Below are positions 36,975 through 44,437 of a stretch of DNA of 64,000 nucleotides, one piece after another. The translations under genes were made by a program, and so were the position numbers. The notes beneath the pieces were generated by a model, which did no database searches, was not told where the DNA came from, and worked only from the letters and a program-made list of their open reading frames with translations. The number at the start of each line of letters is the position of its first letter. Positions within the stretch are counted from its first letter, which is position 1. Source of the DNA: Humitalea rosea (GTDB taxonomy: Bacteria; Pseudomonadota; Alphaproteobacteria; Acetobacterales; Acetobacteraceae); assembly GCF_003253705.1 (NCBI RefSeq), contig NZ_QKYU01000011.1, forward strand, positions 62,001 to 126,000, in the 5' to 3' direction.

Positions 36975-37597
36975 CCCTGCACGACTGGCTGTCCCGCTGC
37001 CCCCTCGTCGCCATCCTGCGCGGCCTCACCCCCGAGGAGGCGCTGCCGGTGGGCGGGGCTTTGGTCGAGGCGGGGTTTGCCGTGATCGAGGTGCCGCTGA
37101 ATTCGCCCGACCCCATCGAGAGCATCCGCCGTCTCGCCGCGGCCTTCGGCGATCGCGCCCTGATCGGCGCGGGGACGGTGCTGGATCCGGCGGATGTCGC
37201 GCGGATCGCCGCGGCGGGCGGGCGGCTGATCGTGACCCCCCATGCCGCGGTCGATGTGGTGCGCGCGGCCAAGGCGGCGGGGCTGATCGCCCTGCCCGGC
37301 TGCTTCACGCCCACCGAGGCCTTCGCGCTGCTCGCGGCCGGCGCCGATGGGCTGAAGCTGTTCCCGGCGGAGGCCGCCTCGCCCGCCGTGATGCGCGCCA
37401 TGCGGGCGGTGCTGCCGCCGGGCACCGCGATGCTGCCGGTCGGCGGCATCGGCGCGGGCAACCTCGCCGCCTGGGCCGAGGCGGGGGCGGCGGGCTTCGG
37501 GATCGGCTCCTCGCTCTATCGCCCCGGGGATGCGGCGGTCGTGGTGGCGGAACGGGCACGGGCGCTGATCGCCGCCTGCCCCGCCCGAAGCGCTTGA
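36971..37597 (+). CDS. dgoA: 2-dehydro-3-deoxy-6-phosphogalactonate aldolase
   Basis: This class I aldolase of the KDPG/KDPGal family cleaves the dgoK product to pyruvate and glyceraldehyde-3-phosphate. The general-base glutamate is in VIEVPLNSP and the Schiff-base lysine in DGLKLFPAEAAS. It has 208 residues and is ATGA-coupled to dgoK, which favours the galactonate over the gluconate substrate. Its TGA stop lies in the first copy of a second 14-bp tandem repeat array. Confidence 0.95.
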   Translation: MTLHDWLSRCPLVAILRGLTPEEALPVGGALVEAGFAVIEVPLNSPDPIESIRRLAAAFGDRALIGAGTVLDPADVARIAAAGGRLIVTPHAAVDVVRAAKAAGLIALPGCFTPTEAFALLAAGADGLKLFPAEAASPAVMRAMRAVLPPGTAMLPVGGIGAGNLAAWAEAGAAGFGIGSSLYRPGDAAVVVAERARALIAACPARSA

Positions 37598-37645
37598 ACG
37601 GAAACGCTTGAACGGAAACGCTTGAACGGAAACGCTTGAACGGAA
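37591..37645 (+). repeat. Tandem 14-bp units over the aldolase stop codon
   Basis: CGCTTGAACGGAAA is repeated three times exactly (37591-37632). A 13-bp copy follows, then a partial fifth copy from 37646. The first unit includes the TGA of dgoA. Confidence 0.9.
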
Positions 37646-37736
37646 CGCTTGAACGCTGGGGCCGGGCGGTGCAGATGCGGAGGGACGGCCGCGGCGCGTG
37701 AATGACCGTGGCGAAAGTTTGGGGGATAACCGACCG

Positions 37737-38780
37737 ATGATCCGACGCCGCGCCCTGCTGCCCCTCGCCGCCGCCCTCGCCGCCCCGGCGCTGGTGCGCC
37801 CCGCCCATGCGCAGACGGTCACCCTGCGGCTGCATCATTTTCTGCCGCCGGTCGCCAATGTGCATCGCTACTTCCTCATGCCCTGGGCGCGGAAGGTGGA
37901 GGCGGAGAGCAATGGCGCACTCAAGGTCCAGATCTTCCCCTCCATGCAACTCGGCGGCGCGCCGCCGCAGCTGTTCGACCAAGCCAAGGATGGCGTCGTC
38001 GACATCGTCTGGACCCTGCCCGGCAACACGCCCGGCCGCTTCCCCAGGATCGAGGTCTTCGAACTGCCCTTCGTCGCGCACAAGCGCGGCGTGCCGAATG
38101 CCAAGGCGGTGCAGGACTTCGCCCAGACCCACCTCCAGGAAGAATTCAGCGAGGTGCATCCGATCTGCGTCTGGGCGCATGACGGCGGCACCATCCATTC
38201 CAAGCGCGAGGTGCGCCGCATGGAGGATATGCGCGGGCTGAAGCTGCGCTTCCCGACCCGTCAGGCCGGCGAGGCGCTGCGCGCGCTCGGCGCCAGCCCG
38301 ATCGGGATGCCGGTGCCGCAGGTGCCGGAGGCGCTGTCCCAGGGCGTGATCGACGGCGCGGTGGTGCCGTGGGAGGTGGTGCCCTCGATCCGCCTCGCCG
38401 AGCTCGTGCGATTCCACACCGAGATTCCGGGGACGCCGACGCTCTATACCGCCACCTTCATCCTGGCGATGAACAAGGCCCGCTACGCCGGGCTGCCGGG
38501 GGAGCTGCGCGCGGTGATCGATGCCAATTCCGGCCAGCCGGTCGCCGAACTCGCCGGCCGCGTCTGGGACGAGCAGGGCCCGCCGGTCGAGGCGGCGGTG
38601 CGCCAGCGCGGCAACCAGATCATCACCCTCTCCCAGGCCGAGACCGAACGCTGGCAGGCCGCCACCCGCCCGGTGGTCGAGGCCTGGATCGCGGCCTCGC
38701 GCGAACGCGGCTTCGATGGCGCGGCGCTGCTGGCCGATGCGCGCGGGCTGGTCGCCAAATACGGGCAAGGCGTCGCCTGA
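37737..38780 (+). CDS. TRAP transporter substrate-binding protein (DctP family)
   Basis: This periplasmic binding protein of about 347 residues has an RRR-containing signal peptide ending PAHA. The DctP hallmarks are RLHHFLPPVANVH, GALKVQIFPSMQLGG and the carboxylate-binding arginine region GLKLRFPTRQAGEAL. It leads a complete DctP-DctQ-DctM set. The ligand is probably an organic acid. The preceding dgoKA genes suggest a sugar acid, but that is inference from position. The ATG at 37737 is preferred over 37698. Confidence 0.92.
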   Translation: MIRRRALLPLAAALAAPALVRPAHAQTVTLRLHHFLPPVANVHRYFLMPWARKVEAESNGALKVQIFPSMQLGGAPPQLFDQAKDGVVDIVWTLPGNTPGRFPRIEVFELPFVAHKRGVPNAKAVQDFAQTHLQEEFSEVHPICVWAHDGGTIHSKREVRRMEDMRGLKLRFPTRQAGEALRALGASPIGMPVPQVPEALSQGVIDGAVVPWEVVPSIRLAELVRFHTEIPGTPTLYTATFILAMNKARYAGLPGELRAVIDANSGQPVAELAGRVWDEQGPPVEAAVRQRGNQIITLSQAETERWQAATRPVVEAWIAASRERGFDGAALLADARGLVAKYGQGVA

Positions 38781-38860
38781 TCCCGCCCGCGCCGGCGGTG
38801 CGCGCCGCCGGCCTCTTCGGCGCCGCTGGCGCGTGATCCCCGGCCGGAGGCGCCACCGCC

Positions 38861-39394
38861 ATGTCTGACCCGGCACGCGAAGACGACGACGCGCCCCCCG
38901 GCCCGCCGCCGGGTGTGATCGGCCAGATGTCACGCCTCGCGGCCATGGCCGGGGGCGCGATGCTGATCGCGACCGCGCTGTTCACCACCATCTCGGTGCT
39001 GAAGCGCTGGCTGACCAATGACAGCATTCCCGGCGATTTCGAGCTGGTGCAGATCGGCTCCGGCCTCTCCGTCTTCGGCTTCTTCGCTTATGGGACCTTG
39101 ATGAAATCCAATATCCTGGTGGACAGCTTCACCGGCTGGCTGCCTGCCCGGCTCACCGATTGGATGGATGCCTTCTGGACGCTGGTCTGGGCGGGGGTGA
39201 TGCTGGTGCTCGCCGAACGCATCAGCATCGGCGCGCTGGAGATGCGCCGCAACAACACCGAGACCATGGTGCTGGCGATGCCGCTCTGGTGGGCGGTCGG
39301 CCTCGGTGCCCTCGCCTTCGGGATGACCGGGATCGTGGCGCTGTGGTGGGTGCGGCGCCTGCTGGGCGGCCAGGACTTGGGCGGCCAGGACTGA
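38861..39394 (+). CDS. TRAP transporter small permease (DctQ)
   Basis: The 177-residue protein has four hydrophobic helices and the DctQ segment LKRWLTNDSIPGDFELVQIG. GGAGG lies upstream of ATG 38861. The C-terminus is GGQDLGGQD, encoded by a perfect tandem 15-bp duplication ending at the stop. The stop overlaps the dctM start as TGATG. Confidence 0.92.
   Translation: MSDPAREDDDAPPGPPPGVIGQMSRLAAMAGGAMLIATALFTTISVLKRWLTNDSIPGDFELVQIGSGLSVFGFFAYGTLMKSNILVDSFTGWLPARLTDWMDAFWTLVWAGVMLVLAERISIGALEMRRNNTETMVLAMPLWWAVGLGALAFGMTGIVALWWVRRLLGGQDLGGQD
39363..39392 (+). repeat. Perfect 15-bp tandem duplication at the dctQ stop codon
   Basis: TGGGCGGCCAGGACT occurs twice without a gap (39363-39377 and 39378-39392). 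The second copy runs into the TGA stop and adds a second GGQD to the protein. Confidence 0.9.
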
Positions 39395-40716
39395 TGGCGC
39401 CCGAATTCTTCCAGGCGGCGGTCGGCTTCACGGCCCTGCTCGCGCTGATCGCGTTGCGCGCACCGATCGGGCTGTCGATGTTGGTGGTGGGGGCGCTCGG
39501 CTATGTCCAGATCCTCGATTGGGCGGCGCTCGGGAACTACCTCAAGACCACGCCCTTCCATCTCTTCGCGAACTACACCCTGTCGGTGATCCCGCTGTTC
39601 ATCCTGATGGGGGCGCTGGCGGAACGGGCGGGGCTGGCGCGGGACCTGTTCGCCGCGGCGAATGCGGTGCTGGGGCGCAAGCCCGGCGGCATGGCGATGA
39701 GCGTGATCGGCGCCTGCGCCTGCTTCGGCGCAGTCTGCGGCAGCTCGGTCGCGACCACCGCGACCTTCGGCCGCGCGGCGCTGCCGGAACTGCGCCGCTA
39801 CGGCTACGACCCGGGCTTCGCCACCGGCACCATCGCGGTCGGCGGCACGCTCGGCATCCTGATCCCGCCTTCGGTGATCCTGGTGATCTATGCCATCAGC
39901 ACCGAGCAGAACATCGCCAAGCTGTTCATGGCGGCGCTGGTCCCCGGCATCCTGGCCACCCTGTTCTACATCCTTGCGATCTGGCTGACGGTGCGGGCGA
40001 AGCCGCATCTGGCACCGCCCGGGCCCGCAGTCGGCCCGGCGGCACGGCGCCAGGCGTTCCTGAACGTGATTCCGGTGATGCTGATCGCGATCGTCGTCGT
40101 CGGCGGCATCTATGGCGGCGTGTTCACGCCGACCGAATCGGCGGCGGTGGGCTGCATCGCGACGCTTGGCGTCGGGCTGGCGCGCGGCACCCTCGGCTGG
40201 AAGCGGATCGGGCAGAGCCTGCAAGGCACCGCCGAGACCACGGCGATGATCTTCGCGATCCTGCTGGGGGCGGAGGTGTTCAACGCCTTTCTCGCACTGA
40301 CCCAGGCGCCGGTGCTGCTCGCCTTCTGGATCGCCGATCAGGGCTTCACCCCGATGGTGGTGATGTCGCTGCTGCTGCTGTCCTACATCGTGCTTGGCGC
40401 GGTGATGGATGAGCTGGCGATGATCCTGCTGACGCTGCCGGTGTTCTTCCCGGTGGTGACCGCGCTCGATTTCGGATTGCCGCCGGAGGAGACCGCGATC
40501 TGGTTCGGCATATTGGTGCTGATCGTGGTCGGCATCGGGCTGACCGCGCCACCGATCGGGCTGAATGTCTTCGTGATTTCATCCCTGGCGAGGGACGTGC
40601 CGATCACCCGGACCTATCGCGGCGTGCTGCCCTATCTCGGGATGGATCTTGCCAGATTATTGCTGTGCCTGGCCTTTCCCGCTATCTCCCTGTGGCTCGT
40701 GCGACTGTTGACCTGA
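39394..40716 (+). CDS. TRAP transporter large permease (DctM)
   Basis: The 440-residue membrane protein has about twelve helices. Family features are LRAPIGLSMLVVGALG, GSSVATTATFGRAALPEL, GGTLGILIPPSVILVIY and ESAAVGC. It forms the translocation unit with DctQ. The ATG at 39394 overlaps the dctQ stop as TGATG, which settles the start against a longer reading to 39160. Confidence 0.96.
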   Translation: MAPEFFQAAVGFTALLALIALRAPIGLSMLVVGALGYVQILDWAALGNYLKTTPFHLFANYTLSVIPLFILMGALAERAGLARDLFAAANAVLGRKPGGMAMSVIGACACFGAVCGSSVATTATFGRAALPELRRYGYDPGFATGTIAVGGTLGILIPPSVILVIYAISTEQNIAKLFMAALVPGILATLFYILAIWLTVRAKPHLAPPGPAVGPAARRQAFLNVIPVMLIAIVVVGGIYGGVFTPTESAAVGCIATLGVGLARGTLGWKRIGQSLQGTAETTAMIFAILLGAEVFNAFLALTQAPVLLAFWIADQGFTPMVVMSLLLLSYIVLGAVMDELAMILLTLPVFFPVVTALDFGLPPEETAIWFGILVLIVVGIGLTAPPIGLNVFVISSLARDVPITRTYRGVLPYLGMDLARLLLCLAFPAISLWLVRLLT

Positions 40717-40809
40717 TGCCGCCGCAAGCATCTCCGCTTGTGCCGTAGGCGACAGGCGCATAACGCTGCGTCAGGCGCGGTCGCGTCAAAGGACAAGGCG
40801 TAGTATCAT

Positions 40810-41970
40810 ATGTTCCTTCCTCTTCCGATTCTCGGGCGCCAGGCCTTCCTGGCGCATGTCCTGGTCGAGGGGCCGGAGGAAGCGCCTCCCGTTTTGTTGC
40901 TTCATAGCATCGGCACAACCCTGCATGTCTGGGACCCGCAGGCGGCGGTATTGGCCCGCCGATTCCGCGTCATCCGCCCGGATATGCGGGGGCACGGGCT
41001 GAGCGAGACCGTGGCCGGCGACCACAGCATGTCGGATTTCGCCGCTGACCAGGCCGCGCTGCTGGATGCGCTCGGCATCGCCTCGGCGCATGTCATCGGG
41101 CTGTCGATCGGCGGGCGCATCGCCCAGGCCATGGCGGCCGAACATCCTGACCGCGTCGCCTCGCTGCTGCTGCTCGATACGGCACTGGAATTCCCGCCGC
41201 TCGACCTGTGGCAGGGCCGCATCGACGCCGTGCGCACGGAGGGCACCGCCGCGCTGGTGGAGGCGGTGATGCCGCGCTGGGTCGTCGATCCCCAAGCGCA
41301 TTCCTCGCGCGGGCTGCGGCAGATGCTGCTCGCGACCTCCGGCGAAGGCTATGCGGGCGCCGCGGCGGCGCTGCGTGATGCCCGGGCCAGCCAGGTGGTG
41401 GGGCGCATCACCGCGCCGACGACGATCGTGGTCGGAACGCTCGACCCCGCCTCCCCGCCCGAGGCGGCGCAGGAACTGGCCGCCACCATCCCGGGCTCGG
41501 TGGTGCGGATGATCGAGGGCGCGTCGCATATCCCGACCTTGGAATTTCCCGAGCTGACCACCGCAGCTCTGCTCGCCCATCTGGATTCCCAATGGACGCC
41601 GCCGGCCGATTCCTTCGCGGCCGGCATGGCCGTGCGGCGCGCGGTGCTGGGTGCCGCCCATGTCGCCCGCGCCGAGGCGGGGCGCACCTCGATGGATGCG
41701 GCGTTCCAGGACTGGATCACCCGCCATGTCTGGGGCGGCGTGTGGACCCGGCCGGGCCTCGCCCGCCGCGACCGCAGCCTGCTGACCCTGGCGATGATGG
41801 CAGCCCTGGGCCGGCACGAGGAATTCGTGCTGCACGTCCGCGCCACCCGCAACACCGGGGTCACCCCGGAAGAAATCTCCGAGATCCTGCTGGCGGTGGC
41901 AGCCTACGCCGGCGTGCCCGTGGCCAACCACGCGCTGAAACTGGCCAAGGACGCGCTTGCGGCCGGCTGA
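40810..41970 (+). CDS. pcaL: Fused 3-oxoadipate enol-lactonase / 4-carboxymuconolactone decarboxylase
   Basis: The 386-residue protein joins two steps of the protocatechuate branch of the beta-ketoadipate pathway. Residues 1-255 form an alpha/beta hydrolase (PVLLLHSIGTTLHVWD, nucleophile elbow GLSIGG, late GASHIP). Residues about 270-386 form a carboxymuconolactone decarboxylase domain (FQDWITRHVWGGVWTRPGL, RHEEFVLHVRATRNTGVTPEE). Natural PcaD-PcaC fusions are called PcaL. No other pca genes are in the window, so it is isolated, 93 bp after the TRAP genes. Confidence 0.93.
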   Translation: MFLPLPILGRQAFLAHVLVEGPEEAPPVLLLHSIGTTLHVWDPQAAVLARRFRVIRPDMRGHGLSETVAGDHSMSDFAADQAALLDALGIASAHVIGLSIGGRIAQAMAAEHPDRVASLLLLDTALEFPPLDLWQGRIDAVRTEGTAALVEAVMPRWVVDPQAHSSRGLRQMLLATSGEGYAGAAAALRDARASQVVGRITAPTTIVVGTLDPASPPEAAQELAATIPGSVVRMIEGASHIPTLEFPELTTAALLAHLDSQWTPPADSFAAGMAVRRAVLGAAHVARAEAGRTSMDAAFQDWITRHVWGGVWTRPGLARRDRSLLTLAMMAALGRHEEFVLHVRATRNTGVTPEEISEILLAVAAYAGVPVANHALKLAKDALAAG

Positions 41971-41976
41971 GCCGGA

Positions 41977-42123
41977 TCAGGACACCGCATAGGCGAGCAA
42001 CATGCCGATGATCGCCAGGGTGAGCGACACGGACAGCATGATCCAGACGACCCCAAGCCTCTTGCCCTGACGGACGCCGGTCGGGGAATCGGGTGCGTGA
42101 ACGGGTTCGGGCGGATTTGGCAT
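41977..42123 (-). CDS. 48-residue single-helix membrane protein
   Basis: The frame runs from ATG 42123, preceded by GAAGGAAGAG, to TGA at 41977. It encodes a proline-rich start (MPNPPEPVHAPDSP) followed by one strong transmembrane helix (VVWIMLSVSLTLAIIGMLLA). The ribosome-binding site and the helix make it likely to be real. Function is unknown. Confidence 0.6.
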   Translation of the reverse strand: MPNPPEPVHAPDSPTGVRQGKRLGVVWIMLSVSLTLAIIGMLLAYAVS

Positions 42124-42189
42124 CACCTCTTCCTTCGAGCTGATGCATCCAAACGCGGCGCGGGGGCCGGAGTTTCCCCCGGCCGGATG

Positions 42190-42648
42190 TTATGGACGGG
42201 GCGCGGGGACGGCGGGCGCAGCGGCGGCAGGCGCCGGCGCAGCGGAGCCGGGTGTGGCGGGGCCGGGCGTCGCGGCGGGCTCGGCCAGCGGCGTCAAGGT
42301 TTCCGTCCCCGTGCCATTCGCGCCGATCACGCTCCAGGTCCCTTCGAGCGTCCCATCCGGGCGCAGCTGGTAAAGCCCCATCCCCGGCTGTGACGTCGCG
42401 CCATAGGCCACGGCGAAGCTGTGGCCGGAGACGATGCCGACGCCACGGACTTCCGTGCCGCCCACACGCCAGATGATGTGAAAGGAAATGGTGCCGACCT
42501 GCTGCAGCATGGCCGCGCCCTCATAAGCGGAGCCATCGAGGTTGGTGCCAGCCACCCGGTAGGGGCCGGACCGCTGCGCCAGCGCGGGCGTCGCGGTCAG
42601 GGCGAGCAGGAATGAAAGGCAGGCGGCACGCTTGAAGAAACGGGACAT
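42190..42648 (-). CDS. Exported protein of unknown function with Pro/Ala tail
   Basis: The 152-residue product has a clear signal peptide (RAACLSFLLALTATPALAQ). A compact domain follows with YRVAGTNLDGSAYEGAAML, WRVGGTEVRGVGIVSG and YQLRPDGTLEGTWSV, and then a low-complexity Pro/Ala tail from about residue 125. Similar small secreted domains occur widely in alphaproteobacteria without assigned function. It lies 60 bp downstream of pyruvate kinase on the same strand. Confidence 0.75.
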   Translation of the reverse strand: MSRFFKRAACLSFLLALTATPALAQRSGPYRVAGTNLDGSAYEGAAMLQQVGTISFHIIWRVGGTEVRGVGIVSGHSFAVAYGATSQPGMGLYQLRPDGTLEGTWSVIGANGTGTETLTPLAEPAATPGPATPGSAAPAPAAAAPAVPAPRP

Positions 42649-42708
42649 CAGGGTTCTCCGATGCCCCGTCAGGTGCCCCCGCCGGGCTGCCGCGTCAACC
42701 GAGCAGCG

Positions 42709-44370
42709 CTACTTCACGGTGGCGACACGCAGGGCATTGGTGGTGCCCGGGGTGCCGAAGGGCACGCCCGCGGTCACCACCACCTCGTCGCCCTGCTTGG
42801 CGAAGCCCTCGGTCACCGTCGCGCGGATCGCCTTGCTGACCATGTCGGTCATGCTATGCGCCTCGGGGGTCATCACCGGATGCACGCCCCAGATCACCGC
42901 CATCCGGCGCGAGGTCTCGACCGAGGTGGTCAGCCCGAGGATCGGGCAATCGGGCCGTTCGCGGGCGACGCGCAGCGTGGTGCTGCCGGTGGCGGAGAAG
43001 GTCGCGATCGCCTTGGCCTCGATGGTATGGGCGACCTGGCGGGCGGCGGCGGCGATGGCGCCCGCGCTGTTGCGCTCGGGCGCGGGGCGGGCGGCATCGG
43101 TGATGCGGCGCCAGTCGGAATCCTGCTCCACCCGCGCCACGATGCGGTCCATGATCGAGACGGCCTCATAAGGGTATTGCCCGGCCGCGGTCTCGGCCGA
43201 GAGCATCACCGCATCGGCGCCGTCGAACACCGCGGTCGCGACATCCGATGCCTCGGCGCGGGTCGGGGATGGGGCGGAGATCATGCTCTCCAGCATCTGG
43301 GTCGCGACCACCACCGGCTTGCCCAGGGCACGCGCGGCGCGGACGATCCGCTTCTGGATCAGCGGCACATCCTCGGTCGGCATTTCCACGCCGAGATCGC
43401 CGCGCGCGACCATCACGCAATCGGTGAGGGCGAGGATGGCATCGAGGTTCTCGACCGCCTGCGGCTTCTCCATCTTCACCATGACCCAGGCGCGGCCATT
43501 GCAGATGGCCTTGGCCTCGGCCACGTCCTCGGCGCGCTGCACGAAGGACAGCCCGATGTATTCGACGCCGAGCGGCAGCACGAAGTCGAGGTCGGCGCGG
43601 TCCTTGGCGGTCAGCGCCGGGATCGGCAGCGCCACATCGGGGACGTTCACGCCCTTGCGGTCCGAGAGCGGACCGCCGAGCACGACCTCCGTCTCCAGAT
43701 GATCGTCGCGCTGGCGCAGCACCCGCAGCTTCAGCTTGCCGTCATCCAGCAGCAGATGCGTGCCGATGCCGGCCGCGGCCAGGATCTCGGGATGCGGCAA
43801 TTGCACCCGCCGCACATCGCCCGGGGTGGGCGAAAGGTCGAGGCGGAAATGCTGCCCGGCCTGCAACTGCACCCGCCCGGCCTGGAACTTTCCGACGCGC
43901 AGCTTCGGGCCCTGCACATCGGCCAGGATGCCGATGGGGCGGCCCATCCGGGCCTCGATGCCGCGGATGATGCGGATGCGCTCGGCGTGGTCCTCATGGC
44001 TGCCATGGCTGAAGTTCAGCCGGAAGACGTCGGCGCCCAGATGGAACAGCTTGGTGATCTGCTCGACGGTCGAGGAGGCCGGGCCGAGCGTCGCGATGAT
44101 CTTGGTCCGTCGCCGGCGACGCAGCGGAATGCGGGAGGTCATGCGGATCGCTCCATCGGAGGTGGGTCTGTCGGCCCGCATGGCGGCGGCCTCAAGGTCG
44201 GGGCGCAGGGCCGTGGGCTCCAGCCCGAACAGGCGGCTCACCTCCTCCACCCGCTCAGCAGGCACGCGGCGCCATTGGCTGACCGCGGCGGTTGAGATGC
44301 CGAGGGCACCGGCGATGCGGGTGACGGCGCCACGGCGGGCGAGGATATCTTCGAGAGCAGGATCACGCAT
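42709..44370 (-). CDS. pyk: Pyruvate kinase with N-terminal YdaS/Cro-type helix-turn-helix
   Basis: Residues 77-553 are a normal full-length pyruvate kinase: TKIIATLGPASS, RLNFSHGSHEDH, VMVKMEKPQAVEN, VARGDLGVEM and ATQMLESMI. Residues 1-76 are a separate DNA-binding domain (ILARRGAVTRIAGALGIS, TAAVSQWRRVPAERVEEV, ending LRPDL) like the YdaS family of Cro-type repressors. The frame is continuous. Two starts look usable: ATG 44370 with AAGG 8-11 nt upstream, giving the fusion, and ATG 44142 with GGAG 8 nt upstream, giving kinase alone. It lies 60 bp downstream of glycerate kinase, as in tartrate-type ttuD-ttuE pairs. Two operator-like repeats precede it. Confidence 0.93.
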   Translation of the reverse strand: MRDPALEDILARRGAVTRIAGALGISTAAVSQWRRVPAERVEEVSRLFGLEPTALRPDLEAAAMRADRPTSDGAIRMTSRIPLRRRRRTKIIATLGPASSTVEQITKLFHLGADVFRLNFSHGSHEDHAERIRIIRGIEARMGRPIGILADVQGPKLRVGKFQAGRVQLQAGQHFRLDLSPTPGDVRRVQLPHPEILAAAGIGTHLLLDDGKLKLRVLRQRDDHLETEVVLGGPLSDRKGVNVPDVALPIPALTAKDRADLDFVLPLGVEYIGLSFVQRAEDVAEAKAICNGRAWVMVKMEKPQAVENLDAILALTDCVMVARGDLGVEMPTEDVPLIQKRIVRAARALGKPVVVATQMLESMISAPSPTRAEASDVATAVFDGADAVMLSAETAAGQYPYEAVSIMDRIVARVEQDSDWRRITDAARPAPERNSAGAIAAAARQVAHTIEAKAIATFSATGSTTLRVARERPDCPILGLTTSVETSRRMAVIWGVHPVMTPEAHSMTDMVSKAIRATVTEGFAKQGDEVVVTAGVPFGTPGTTNALRVATVK

Positions 44371-44377
44371 GACGCTT

Positions 44378-44437
44378 ACCTTATAAGTCGTAAGGTGGAG
44401 CGCAAGTAAAAATTGAACGACTTATATTTGCTAAGTC
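44378..44437 (-). promoter_or_regulatory. Two 19-bp operator-like inverted repeats upstream of the HTH-pyruvate kinase
   Basis: The first is ACCTTA-N7-TAAGGT at 44378-44396 and the second is GACTTA-N7-TAAGTC at 44419-44437. Both fit nnCTTA-N7-TAAGnn and share 11 of 19 positions. Their centres are 41 bp apart, about four helical turns. The first lies 8 nt before the start codon and overlaps its ribosome-binding site. The second spans the stop codon of the glycerate kinase gene. The stretch is AT-rich in a GC-rich genome. Confidence 0.6.

Noticed and set aside
37591-37645. Second tandem array considered as plasmid-type iterons or an origin
   Set aside because: There is no replication gene nearby, the unit spans a stop codon and there is no AT-rich region. 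Local slippage explains it better.
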